DNA of 46,998 bases. Origin: Chloroflexota bacterium. Its GTDB lineage: Bacteria > Chloroflexota > Limnocylindria > Limnocylindrales > CSP1-4. The stretch lies in the NCBI GenBank assembly GCA_021787395.1, contig JAJYLZ010000025.1, positions 1 to 46,998 on the forward strand, written 5' to 3'. The translations under genes were made by a program, and so were the position numbers. Below the pieces are notes generated by a model. It worked only from the letters and a program-made list of their open reading frames with translations. It was not told the origin of the DNA and searched no databases. Below, in pieces: positions 23,217-31,204 of this stretch (the stretch's first letter is position 1; each line of letters begins with the position of its first letter).

Positions 23217-24560
23217 TCAGGCTGGCGCGGCAGCCGGCGTCTCGGCGGCCCGGCTCCGACGCGGCTCGACCACCGGACGCAGGGCCCACGCCGCGGCCAG
23301 GTAGAGCAGGGCGCCGAGGGCCAGCGAGCAGCGCATGCCGGCGCCCATGCCGATCACCCGGTTGACGGAGTCGGCGACGATGCCGCCCAGCGCGATCGAG
23401 ACCGGCGAGGAGGCGCCGGTCGCCACGTTCGAGAGCCCCATGTAGCGGCCCGAGGACGCCCTGGGGATGATGTCGGTCATGAGCGCCCAGTCCACGGCGA
23501 TGAACACGCCGCTGGCGATCCCGTACAGGAGCGCGGCCGCGTACACCGCGGACACGCTGGGCGCCAGCGCCGCGATGGCCAGCGCGGCCGACCCGGCGAA
23601 GCAGGCCGCCCAGATGACCGGCTTGCGGCCGTAGCGGTCCGACAGGCGGGCCGCGGGCACGGCGACGAGCACGATCGAGCCGGCGATCAGCACCGCGATC
23701 ACCTGGACCATGCCGTTGGCGTCGGCCTCGTCCAGCCCGTGCGTCTGGTTGAGGTACTGGACGGCGAGGTTGAACAGGATCCCGCCCGCGGTGAGGAACA
23801 GGAACCGCGAGCCGAGCAGCCACACGTACGAGCGCTCGCGCAGGATGTCCGTGGACCAGGTCTCGCGGGCGATCGCCGTCCACGACCGTCCGCGTCGCGG
23901 CCGCGGCGGCATGCCGCGCCCCACGCGCAGGACGACGCCGGCCATCGTGACCAGCTCCACCGCGGCGACGGCCACGAGCGCGAGGGGGAGGCTGTGGAGC
24001 ATCACAGCGCCGGTCGCGAGCAGCGTGCCGGAGACGTTCCCGATGATCTGCATCATCCCCACCATGGCGCTCGCCGTGCCCACCTGCGGCTCCGCGACCA
24101 GGTCCGGCACGTAGCCCTGGAACGGGCCCCGGGCCGTGTTGGTGGACAGCTGGAGCAGGGCGAAGAACGCCGCCAGCGAGATCAGCGTGTTGGAGTAGGC
24201 GATGCCCAGCAGGAAGGCCACGTCGAGCAGCGAGCCGATCACGATGTACGGCTTGCGGCGCCCCCAGCGGCTGGTGGTGAAGTCCGACAGGTAGCCGATC
24301 GTGGGCTGGACGATGATCGCGATCAGCGTTCCTCCCAGCCCGATCAGGGCGAGGGTCGTCCCCTCCATGTAGACGTCCGGCACGAGCGCGCGGTCGAACA
24401 CGACGCGGTTCTGGAGCACCAGGCCGACGGCCGAGTCGATGGCGGTCAGCCCGAGCCAGTAGAGCGAGATCCGGAGCAGGTGCGAGACGGGCAGGAGCGC
24501 CGTGGGTCGGGCGCCCTCCGCGCGGTCCTCTGCATCCTGGGTGGCCAGCGCCGCGTCCAT
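23217..24560 (-). CDS. MFS transporter (SLC45/sugar-symporter-like)
   Basis: The 447-residue permease begins with a short acidic segment. Then come YWLGLTAIDSAVGLVLQNRVV and VQPTIGYLSDFTTSRWGRRKPYIVIG, the long loop 2-3 motif typical of the SLC45/GPH-like sugar transporters. A second-half repeat AARLSDRYGRKPVIW follows. It ends with an Arg/Ala-rich tail. The ATG at 24560 has GGGGGAG five bases upstream, which fixes the start against an upstream in-frame ATG. Substrate is unknown; a sugar or glycoside is the family guess. It lies 31 bases after the amidotransferase gene, likely in one operon. Confidence 0.82.
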   Translation of the reverse strand: MDAALATQDAEDRAEGARPTALLPVSHLLRISLYWLGLTAIDSAVGLVLQNRVVFDRALVPDVYMEGTTLALIGLGGTLIAIIVQPTIGYLSDFTTSRWGRRKPYIVIGSLLDVAFLLGIAYSNTLISLAAFFALLQLSTNTARGPFQGYVPDLVAEPQVGTASAMVGMMQIIGNVSGTLLATGAVMLHSLPLALVAVAAVELVTMAGVVLRVGRGMPPRPRRGRSWTAIARETWSTDILRERSYVWLLGSRFLFLTAGGILFNLAVQYLNQTHGLDEADANGMVQVIAVLIAGSIVLVAVPAARLSDRYGRKPVIWAACFAGSAALAIAALAPSVSAVYAAALLYGIASGVFIAVDWALMTDIIPRASSGRYMGLSNVATGASSPVSIALGGIVADSVNRVIGMGAGMRCSLALGALLYLAAAWALRPVVEPRRSRAAETPAAAPA

Positions 24561-24591
24561 CCGTCTCCCCCTCTCCTCGGGGACGCCCTCG

Positions 24592-25323
24592 TCAGCGGTT
24601 CGCGCGCCGCACAGCCTGGATCGGGCCGCCGCCCGCGTCAAGGGCGATCGTGCTGTGGAGACGCACGGGCGCCCGGTCCGTGGCGCCAGGCGCGCAGAAC
24701 CGGAACAGCGAGCGGTCGATGGAGTAGAGGGCCGTGGCGGCGATCCCGATCCGCCCCAGCCGGAACGTGAACACCGGGTTCTGGGGGTTGCCGGCGTAGT
24801 GGTGCGGGGTGCCGTCGGGCGTCAGCACGGCGAAGTTGGCCTCGCCGCCGAAGGCGTCGTGGAGCGCGCCGAGGAGGTGGCCCACGGGCTCGGCGTCCGA
24901 CCAGGCGTCCTCGAGCCAGCGCTGGCCCACCTCACTGTCGGCACGCCCGCGGATCCGGCCCTGGAGGCGGAACCTCGCGCGGGCGGCCCGGTAGTCGCGG
25001 AGGTCCCCGTTGTGGCTGAACGCGAAGCGGCCGCGTGGATCCTCGAACGGCTGCGTGTCCGGCAGCTGGAGCGTGGACAGGCGCGAGGGCCGGCGGAGAT
25101 GGACCAGCAGCGAGGTCGTCTCGGTGCGGCCCAGCCCGTCGCGGCCCGGGTCGTCGCGGAACGCCCGGACGTCGCGGTGGGCGCGGATCGACCCGGCGGC
25201 GTCCAGCCAGGCTGCGCCCCAGCCGAAGCCGGCCAGGCCGAAGCGCTCGAGCCGCTCGGTGAACGGCCACAGCTCGTCGAGCCGGAACGGCTCACCGGCC
25301 CGCGCGATGAACTGCTCGCACAT
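24592..25323 (-). CDS. class II glutamine amidotransferase (YafJ-like)
   Basis: The 243-residue protein begins MCEQFIA, so Met removal exposes Cys2 as the N-terminal nucleophile of an Ntn glutaminase. Supporting motifs are LLVHLRRPS, the substrate-loop FSHNGDLRDY, and RADSEVGQRW. It is a stand-alone glutaminase domain like GATase_4/YafJ proteins, so the acceptor of the released ammonia, if any, is a separate partner and unknown. TATCAT lies nine bases before the ATG. It is followed by the MFS gene. Confidence 0.85.
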   Translation of the reverse strand: MCEQFIARAGEPFRLDELWPFTERLERFGLAGFGWGAAWLDAAGSIRAHRDVRAFRDDPGRDGLGRTETTSLLVHLRRPSRLSTLQLPDTQPFEDPRGRFAFSHNGDLRDYRAARARFRLQGRIRGRADSEVGQRWLEDAWSDAEPVGHLLGALHDAFGGEANFAVLTPDGTPHHYAGNPQNPVFTFRLGRIGIAATALYSIDRSLFRFCAPGATDRAPVRLHSTIALDAGGGPIQAVRRANR

Positions 25324-25332
25324 GGGGCGCGA

Positions 25333-25338
25333 ATGATA
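25333..25338 (-). promoter_or_regulatory. putative -10 element (leaderless) for the class II amidotransferase
   Basis: TATCAT on the minus strand is followed by nine bases and the ATG at 25323, with no Shine-Dalgarno. Confidence 0.45.
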
Positions 25339-25413
25339 CGCGGACCGGGCGGCTGAGCAGGCGGGCGGGCCTCGTCGCGGCTCCGGCTGCCCCGCCGCGC
25401 CTCGAACACACGT

Positions 25414-25449
25414 CGACGGCGCCGCCGGGGGGACCCGGAGGCGCCGTCG
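25414..25449 (-). terminator. second stem-loop after the redox/membrane operon
   Basis: Ten-base perfect arms (CGACGGCGCC and GGCGCCGTCG) enclose a 16-base loop that itself can pair partly (CCGGG/CCCGG). No T tract follows on the minus strand. Confidence 0.45.
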
Positions 25450-25467
25450 GTGGGGCGCGGGGACGCT

Positions 25468-25490
25468 GCGGGCCGCACGAGGCGGCCCGC
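25468..25490 (-). terminator. first stem-loop after the redox/membrane operon
   Basis: The arms GCGGGCCGC and GCGGCCCGC enclose a five-base loop, about 20 bases after the stop at 25510. With the next stem-loop it forms a double hairpin separating this operon from the amidotransferase gene. Confidence 0.55.
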
Positions 25491-25509
25491 TGGGGACGTC
25501 AGCTGGTCG

Positions 25510-26175
25510 TCAGGCCTCCACCGTGGAGGACAGCTCGCCGGCCTCCTTGGTGCCGAGGCGGAGGAAGAACCGCAGGAACACGAGCCCGCCGCTGACGCCG
25601 AGCAGCACCAGCGAGATCCACAGGATGGCCGGGGCGTACGGCTGCGGCGCGGCGTAGTCCACGCCGTTGCGGGTCACGGTGGTCATCGACACCAGGGCCG
25701 TGTTCCAGGGGAAGGCGGACACCGGGTCGGCGGCCTCCATGCCGTAGACCTGGGGGACGATGTACAGCACCGAGGCGATGATGAGCAGGATGCTCTGCAG
25801 CCGCCAGTCGGACGGGTTGTCGTCGGGGTCGCGGAGCAGCTTGACCAGGGCGGCCCACATCAGGACCACGGTGGCCAGCGGCGCGGTGATGCCCAGGCCG
25901 GCACCGCGCAGGTACACGTTGGGGAACAGGAACACGATCGACAGGACGAGCGTGACCACCAGCAGCGCGTCACGCGTGAGCACGTAGCTGAGCCACCACA
26001 CGTCGCCGCCGAAGCGGAGCGTCAGCTTCTGGAGGAAGCGCAGCACGTACGGCCGGGCGAAGTGGAGCGAGAGGGTGAACGCCCAGAGGATGGGCAGGAC
26101 CGCCGCGATGGACGCCACCATCCAGTCGGCGCCGCCATTGGTGATCGCATTGGCAAGCTGGTCGCCAGTGAGCAT
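25510..26175 (-). CDS. integral membrane protein, paralogue of the preceding gene (221 aa)
   Basis: The protein has about six predicted helices. It shares with the next entry the segment LHFARPYVLRFLQKLTLRFGGDVWWLSYVLTRD near residues 37-70: a His-x-Ala-Arg-Pro-Tyr, a Leu-Arg-Phe-Gly, and a Trp-Trp followed by Tyr and Arg-Asp. I do not recognise a named family. A periplasmic-looking loop (YGMEAADPVSAFPWN...YAAPQPYAP) separates the last helices. The ATG at 26175 has GGAGGAG about ten bases upstream and lies 14 bases after the upstream stop. By context it may anchor or work with the cytoplasmic oxidoreductase encoded first in this operon. Confidence 0.75.
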   Translation of the reverse strand: MLTGDQLANAITNGGADWMVASIAAVLPILWAFTLSLHFARPYVLRFLQKLTLRFGGDVWWLSYVLTRDALLVVTLVLSIVFLFPNVYLRGAGLGITAPLATVVLMWAALVKLLRDPDDNPSDWRLQSILLIIASVLYIVPQVYGMEAADPVSAFPWNTALVSMTTVTRNGVDYAAPQPYAPAILWISLVLLGVSGGLVFLRFFLRLGTKEAGELSSTVEA

Positions 26176-26189
26176 CGGACCGGCTCCTC

Positions 26190-26798
26190 CTAGTGGGCCT
26201 TGGGCTGCCGGTACGACAGCCGGAAGTTGTAGACGACGGCGACGATCCCGAGGATGCCGACCAGGGCCGCGGAGATGTAGCACAGGGGCTCCGCGAGGCC
26301 GGGGTTCTGGGACGACGTCAGCAGGTTCGAGAGGTTGAGCAGGCGGGAGCCGGTGAGCAGCTGCGCCTGCGGGCCGAACAGGTAGGGCGCGATGTACAGG
26401 CCCGCGCCGACGGCCAGGAGCACCACCTGCGCCCGCGTCCAGCGGAGGTCGTCATCGCCCTTGGTCATGAGCTTGATCAGCAGGACCGCGAAGGCGCACA
26501 CCGCCGCCAGGCCGCCGGTGATCGGCAGGGCCTTGCCGCCCACGACGTCCGGGTAGAAGAAGATGAACGAGCCGAGGAAGACCTGGAGCAGCATGATGTC
26601 GCGCAGGCCGACGTAGATGATCCACCACAGGTCCGCGCCGAGGCGGAGCGTGAACTTGCCCGTGGTCTTGGCCATGTACGGCCGGGCGACGTGGAGGGCC
26701 ACCGTCAGGATCCAGAGGATCACGAGGGCGGCGGCGATCGTTCCCTCTACGAACGCCTCGCCGGCGTCGAAGAGGCCTGAGACTTGGGCAGCGTTCAC
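26190..26798 (-). CDS. integral membrane protein, paralogue of the following gene (202 aa)
   Basis: The protein has five or six predicted helices and carries LHVARPYMAKTTGKFTLRLGADLWWIIYVGLRD near residues 35-70, clearly related to the adjacent gene product. No heme- or iron-sulfur-binding pattern is obvious beyond the one shared His. The GTG start overlaps the oxidoreductase stop as GTGA (26795-26798) and has GGAGG six bases upstream, so it is translationally coupled. The tandem pair looks like an old duplication. Function unknown; a membrane partner for electron transfer is inferred from coupling only. Confidence 0.75.
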   Translation of the reverse strand: MNAAQVSGLFDAGEAFVEGTIAAALVILWILTVALHVARPYMAKTTGKFTLRLGADLWWIIYVGLRDIMLLQVFLGSFIFFYPDVVGGKALPITGGLAAVCAFAVLLIKLMTKGDDDLRWTRAQVVLLAVGAGLYIAPYLFGPQAQLLTGSRLLNLSNLLTSSQNPGLAEPLCYISAALVGILGIVAVVYNFRLSYRQPKAH

Positions 26799-28825
26799 TG
26801 TGCTCCTCCGGAGGTGAGCTGGCGGGACGGGGGCGTGGCGGGGGTGAGCGGGCCGGGGGCGGCGACCGGCGCGTCGGACCCGGACGGGCCGCCGATGCGC
26901 GAGTCGGCCGGGCCGCGGCCGGCGGCCACCCGCACCGACGGGCAGCCGTAGACGGCGTCGCAGCGGAAGCAGCGGGACGCCTCGCTCCGCGCGGCCGCCT
27001 CGTCGAAGCCGGCCTGGAGCGCCTTGAAGGTGCCGGTGTCCACCATCGGCAGGGGGGCGTGCGTGCGCGGCTTGTTGGCGATGTCCAGCCGCAGCGTCGG
27101 CTCGGCCGGGGTCCTCACCCGGACGACCTTCATGATCTCGGCCTCGCCGTTGCGGGCGCCCGAGAGGTACTCGTGGATCGAGCCCGCGGCACGCCGCCCG
27201 GCGGCCACGGCCTCGATGATCGTCTTGGGCCCGGACACCACGTCGCCGCCGGCGAAGATGCCCGCGCGACCCGTGGCCAGGGTCTTGGGGTTGGCCACGA
27301 TGCCGGCCCAGCCGCTGACCTCGATGCCCGCCCCCTCGGGGAGGATCGACGGGTCCGGCTCCTCGCCGATGGCGACGAGGATCGCGGCGGCCGGCAGCTC
27401 GCGCGACTCGCCGGTCGGAGCCCAGGTGGTCCGGCCGCTCTGGTCCGGCTTCCCGGACGGGGCGGTCACGTCGCAGCGCAGGGCCACCACATGGCCGTCA
27501 CGGCCGACGACCTCGCGCGGGGCGAGCCCGCCGAGGATCGCGATGCCCTCGCGCTCGGCCGCCTCGACCTCCTCCTCCTGGGCGGGCATGTCGGCCCGGC
27601 CGCGGCGGTAGACGATCGAGACGGACGAGGCGCCGGAGCGCTTCGCCGACCGTGCGGCGTCCATCGCGGTGGAGCCGCCGCCGACGACGATGACATCGCC
27701 CGCGAGGCGCGGGCCCTCGCCGAGGTTGACCTCCTTGAGGAACCGCGTGGCGGGGATCATGCCGGGGAGGTCGTCGCCGGGGACGCCCAGCCGCCGCGAC
27801 TTGGACGCGCCGGTGGCCAGGAAGATCGCCCGATAGCCCTCGCGCTCGAGGTCGGGCAGCGTGAAGTCGCGGCCCATCGCGGTGTCGAGCCTGAGCTCGA
27901 CCCCGGCGTCCACGATGCGCTTGAGCTCGGCCTGGAGGACCTCGCGGGGCAGGCGGTACTCGGGGATGCCGATCGCCATCATGCCGCCCGGGATCGGCAT
28001 GGCCTCCATGACCGTCACCGGGTAGCCGAGGCACGCGAGGTACCAGGCGGCCGACATGCCGGCGGGGCCGCCGCCCACGATGGCGACCTTCTCGCTGCGC
28101 TTCTGGGCCGGCTTGGGGGCCGGCGGCAGGGTGCCGTGCTCGACCGCGAAGCGCTTGATGGTGCGGATGCTGATGGGCTCGTCGAGGACCCCGCGACGGC
28201 AGGCGCTCTCGCAGGGGGCGGTGCAGATCCAGCCGCAGACCGACGGGAACGGGTTGACCTCGGCGGCCACCTGGTAGGCCTCGTCGTACCGGCCCTGGGC
28301 GACCAGGCCGACGTAGCGGCCGGCGTCCGTGCCGGCCGGGCAGGCCTCCTGGCACGGCGCGATCGGGTTCGCGGGCGCGTCCTCGACCATCGTCATCCAG
28401 GTCTGCCAGGGCTTCGGGCGGCTGCGCGTCACCCACGGGAACAGGTCGCCCCAGGGCGTGGGGTGGACCGGCTTGAGGGCCTCCCGGGTCACCTCCGAGA
28501 GCGGCAGCCAGGCCTCGTCGGCGGCCACCGGCGACGGGCGCAGGACGGGTCCCTGGCGCGGGGCCAGCGGGATCTGCTCGCCGCGCTTCTCGACCAGGGT
28601 CATCACCGCGGGCGGGCACTCGCGGATGCAGATGCCGCAGCCGATGCACTCCCCGACCTGCAGCGGGCGCTCCATCGCCCAGGGCAGCGGGAGGCCGCCC
28701 ACCGGGCCGGTCTCCACCCCCGGATGGTCGGGCCGCGACATGTCGAGTGCCTCGACCGGGCACACGTCCATGCACACGCCGCAGGTGATGCAGCCCGCGT
28801 GATTGATGTCGATTCGATAGCCCAT
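26795..28825 (-). CDS. GltD/NfnB-like FAD-NAD(P) oxidoreductase with N-terminal 2x[4Fe-4S] ferredoxin domain
   Basis: The 676-residue redox protein starts with two CX2CX2CX3C clusters: Cys12/15/18/22 and Cys60/63/66/70. A glutamate-synthase-small-subunit-type helical iron-sulfur domain follows (CQEACPAGTDAGRYV, then CGWICTAPCESACRRG). Next are an FAD-binding VAIVGGGPAGMSAAWYL from residue 247 and an NAD(P)H site VIVVGGGSTAMDAA from about 378. ASRCFRCDAVYGCPS comes near the C terminus, then a Pro/Ser/Ala-rich tail. Such proteins pass electrons between NAD(P)H and ferredoxin or a partner. No large glutamate synthase subunit is nearby, so calling it GltD would be unsafe. AAGGAGG lies seven bases before the ATG. 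Confidence 0.85.
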   Translation of the reverse strand: MGYRIDINHAGCITCGVCMDVCPVEALDMSRPDHPGVETGPVGGLPLPWAMERPLQVGECIGCGICIRECPPAVMTLVEKRGEQIPLAPRQGPVLRPSPVAADEAWLPLSEVTREALKPVHPTPWGDLFPWVTRSRPKPWQTWMTMVEDAPANPIAPCQEACPAGTDAGRYVGLVAQGRYDEAYQVAAEVNPFPSVCGWICTAPCESACRRGVLDEPISIRTIKRFAVEHGTLPPAPKPAQKRSEKVAIVGGGPAGMSAAWYLACLGYPVTVMEAMPIPGGMMAIGIPEYRLPREVLQAELKRIVDAGVELRLDTAMGRDFTLPDLEREGYRAIFLATGASKSRRLGVPGDDLPGMIPATRFLKEVNLGEGPRLAGDVIVVGGGSTAMDAARSAKRSGASSVSIVYRRGRADMPAQEEEVEAAEREGIAILGGLAPREVVGRDGHVVALRCDVTAPSGKPDQSGRTTWAPTGESRELPAAAILVAIGEEPDPSILPEGAGIEVSGWAGIVANPKTLATGRAGIFAGGDVVSGPKTIIEAVAAGRRAAGSIHEYLSGARNGEAEIMKVVRVRTPAEPTLRLDIANKPRTHAPLPMVDTGTFKALQAGFDEAAARSEASRCFRCDAVYGCPSVRVAAGRGPADSRIGGPSGSDAPVAAPGPLTPATPPSRQLTSGGAQ

Positions 28826-29036
28826 ACGCCGCCTCCTTGTGGCTTGGGCGATCGTCGGGCTTCCGGAGTCGGCCCACCACGCCCGCCCGAGCGGGCGGGT
28901 CCCCATCATTTCGGGTAGGTCCTGGGAGCCGTTCGGCTCGGGCCGCCCGGCGCCTGCGCGACGAGCGACCGGGACGCACGCCCCTCTGGCCCCGGCCGCC
29001 CGGCAACCGCGGGCCACCGGCGCCCGGCAGGCGCCC

Positions 29037-29065
29037 TTGACAGCCCCGCCCCAGCACGTGATACT
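29037..29065 (+). promoter_or_regulatory. sigma70-type promoter for the permease-Fur operon
   Basis: A perfect -35 TTGACA (29037-29042) and a -10 GATACT (29060-29065) are separated by 17 bases. Transcription should start near 29072. The stretch 28826-29036 before it holds no gene; a GC hairpin (CCCGCCC/GGGCGGG) lies at 28882-28899. Confidence 0.65.
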
Positions 29066-29074
29066 TCGGCAGGC

Positions 29075-29089
29075 GAATGCGACTCATTC
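29075..29089 (+). promoter_or_regulatory. putative Fur-family operator
   Basis: The inverted repeat GAATG-N5-CATTC lies just downstream of the predicted transcription start, ahead of an operon that encodes a Fur-family regulator. The size and AT-rich arms suit a Fur/Zur/Nur-type site. The metal cannot be told. Confidence 0.5.
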
Positions 29090-29111
29090 TCACTTAGGAC
29101 TCAACACCACA

Positions 29112-30047
29112 ATGCTCACGACCACGCCTCTGATCGCGACCGGGCTCGGCACCGGCGTGCTCGGACTCCTCGCCCTGTCCTTCCTGCTGGGCGTCCTCCA
29201 CGGGGTCACCCCCGACGAGCACACCTGGCCCATCACGGTGAGCTACGCCATCGGCGCGGCCTCCGGCAGGCAGGGCATGAAGGCCGGGCTCCTGTTCTCC
29301 GCCGCGTTCGCCGCCCAGCGCGCCATCGCGTCAGAGCTGGCCTACCTGGCCCTGGCGCCGCTTCTCGCCAGCGGCGCGTTCAACGCCTGGGTGGACCTGC
29401 TGGTCGGGGTCGTGATGACGGTGTCCGGCCTGTACATCCTGCGGCTGGGCCGCGAGCTCCACCTGACCGAGTGGCTGGAGCGGCTCCTGCACCGCGCCGT
29501 CCACGTGGGCCAGGCCGACGGGACCGACGGCATGCCTTCGGGCGACGACCGCCCGATCCCCGTGCGCATGACGCTGGTCCACGGCTTCATCGCGGGCTGG
29601 GGCACGGGCGCCTTCGCCGTCATCATCTACACGGTCCTCGCACCCGCCATGCCCAACGCCGCGATGGCCTTCCTGCCCGGACTGCTGTTCGGGGTGGGGA
29701 CCATGCTGGTGCAGGCGCTGGCCGGGGCCGCCCTGGGCGCGTGGATGCGGGCGCGCCGCCTGGGCGCGGCGTCCATGAACTACGTGTCGCGCGCCGTGGC
29801 CGGCAACACGCTCCTCTACGGCGGCGCCCTGTTCGCGGTGTGGGGCCTGGTCTCCCTGCTGCTGCCGGGCGTCGCGGACGTCCTGGACACGGGCGTGCCG
29901 ACGGGCATCGCGATCCCCAACCTCGACAGCATCAACGCCGGCCTCGTCCTGGTGACGCTGATCGTGGCCGTGATCGCCGCAGGCAGCTTCGTCCGGGCCG
30001 TCCGCAGGGTCCGCGCGCTCAAGCTCGACACGGTGGACGCTCGATGA
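29112..30047 (+). CDS. putative transition-metal permease (NicO/UreH-like membrane protein)
   Basis: The 311-residue protein has six or more predicted helices. Helix 1 ends in LLGVLHGVTPDEHTWPITVSYAIG, where His30, Asp35 and His37 echo the HX4DH-type metal signature of nickel/cobalt permeases. A second half-repeat carries MTLVHGFIAGWGTGAFAVIIY. The loop between them is His/Asp-rich. Nickel, cobalt or another divalent metal are all possible, as import or efflux. Its ATG is preceded by a weak AGGA at 29096-29099. The stop overlaps the next start as ATGA, so it is coupled to a Fur-family regulator that presumably senses the same metal. Confidence 0.65.
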   Translation: MLTTTPLIATGLGTGVLGLLALSFLLGVLHGVTPDEHTWPITVSYAIGAASGRQGMKAGLLFSAAFAAQRAIASELAYLALAPLLASGAFNAWVDLLVGVVMTVSGLYILRLGRELHLTEWLERLLHRAVHVGQADGTDGMPSGDDRPIPVRMTLVHGFIAGWGTGAFAVIIYTVLAPAMPNAAMAFLPGLLFGVGTMLVQALAGAALGAWMRARRLGAASMNYVSRAVAGNTLLYGGALFAVWGLVSLLLPGVADVLDTGVPTGIAIPNLDSINAGLVLVTLIVAVIAAGSFVRAVRRVRALKLDTVDAR

Positions 30048-30532
30048 GCGGCCGCGCGCACAACGCCGCCGGGGAGCTCGACGGCACCCTCCCCGACGGT
30101 GCCCACGAGGCGGCCTCGGCAGCCCTCGACGCCCTGCGCGGCGCGGCGACCGGCCCTCGACGGGCCATCGTCGCCGCGCTGGTCGCCGCCGACCGGCTCC
30201 AGACCCCTGAGCAGATCCTGGCCGAGGCGCGGTCCGAGGCGCCGTCGACGAGCCTCGCCACGGTCTACCGGACGCTCGAGCGGCTCGACGCCGCCGGGCG
30301 CATCAAGCGCGCCACCATGGCAACCGGGGCTGTGGGCTACGCGTACTGCGGCGGCGGCCACCACGACCACGCGATCTGCACCCGGTGCGGGCGGGTGGTG
30401 CGGGTGGACTCGTGCGCGGCGTCGGCCTGGCAGCCTCCGGCGGGCTTCCGGGTCGCCTCGCACGACCTCAACTTCTACGGCACCTGCGAGGCCTGCGCGA
30501 CGGCGGCCGGGGCCGCGACGCCCGCGCACTGA
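30044..30532 (+). CDS. Fur family metalloregulator
   Basis: The 162-residue repressor has a winged helix (residues about 35-95: RRAIVAALVAADRLQTPEQILAEA, then LATVYRTLERLDAAGRIKR) and a C-terminal dimerisation/metal domain. The HHDH motif at 106-109 forms part of the sensing site. The two CX2C pairs (Cys112/115 and Cys148/151) form the structural zinc site. Fur, Zur, Nur and PerR cannot be told apart by eye. It is coupled to the upstream permease and probably represses its own operon through the GAATG-N5-CATTC palindrome. Confidence 0.88.
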   Translation: MSGRAHNAAGELDGTLPDGAHEAASAALDALRGAATGPRRAIVAALVAADRLQTPEQILAEARSEAPSTSLATVYRTLERLDAAGRIKRATMATGAVGYAYCGGGHHDHAICTRCGRVVRVDSCAASAWQPPAGFRVASHDLNFYGTCEACATAAGAATPAH

Positions 30533-30556
30533 CCGCCGTCGGCCGCCCGGCCGCGG

Positions 30557-31201
30557 TCAGACGTCCTCCACCAGCCCCTCGCGCATCGCCCGCGCCACGA
30601 CCTCCGCCCGGCTCTGGGCGTGCAGCTTGTCGAGGATGTTGCGGAGGTGGAACTTCGCCGTGTTCTCGCTGATGCCCAGCTCGGCCGCGATCTCCTTGTT
30701 GCGCAGCCCGCGGACCACCAGCCGGAGCACGTCGCGCTCGCGCTCGGTGAGGTGGTCCGGGTCGGGGTCCGCGGCGGGGGCCGTGGCCGGCCGCGCCAGC
30801 TCGGCCAGGATGCGCGCCGCGATGGCCGGGGTGACCGCCGCCTCGCCGCGCTCGACGGCGTCGAGCATGCCGCGCAGCTCGCCCGATTCGAGGTTCTTGA
30901 GCAGGTAGCCCCGGGCGCCGGCCTTGATGGCGGCGAACAGGTCGTCCACATCCTCCGACGCCGTGAGCATCACGATCGCGATCTCGGGCGCCTCAGCGGC
31001 CAGCCGCCTCGTCGCGGCCAGCCCGCCGCCGCCGGGCATGGCGACGTCCATCAGCACCAGATCGGGCCGGAGCCGCAGGGCCGCGCGCACGGCGGCGGCG
31101 CCGTCGGCCTCCTGGCCCACGACGTCGTGGCCCCACGCACCGAGCAGCGACGCCACGCCGTCTCGGAACAGCGCGTGGTCGTCGGCGAGCAGGATCCTCA
31201 C
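30557..31201 (-). CDS. NarL/FixJ-family response regulator
   Basis: The 214-residue protein has a receiver domain with the acidic pocket Asp7-Asp8, phospho-acceptor Asp52 (LVLMDVAMPGG) and conserved Lys102. A LuxR-type helix-turn-helix follows (LTERERDVLRLVVRGLRNKEIAAELGISENTAKFHLRNILDKL, about residues 150-195). It is the partner of the histidine kinase just upstream: the kinase stop and this GTG start are three bases apart. Targets are unknown. Confidence 0.93.
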   Translation of the reverse strand: MRILLADDHALFRDGVASLLGAWGHDVVGQEADGAAAVRAALRLRPDLVLMDVAMPGGGGLAATRRLAAEAPEIAIVMLTASEDVDDLFAAIKAGARGYLLKNLESGELRGMLDAVERGEAAVTPAIAARILAELARPATAPAADPDPDHLTERERDVLRLVVRGLRNKEIAAELGISENTAKFHLRNILDKLHAQSRAEVVARAMREGLVEDV

Positions 31202-31204
31202 CGC

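Noticed and set aside
26795..28825. Glutamate synthase small subunit (gltD) proper.
   Set aside because: The extra N-terminal 2x[4Fe-4S] domain and the absence of a large subunit nearby make the specific name unsafe.
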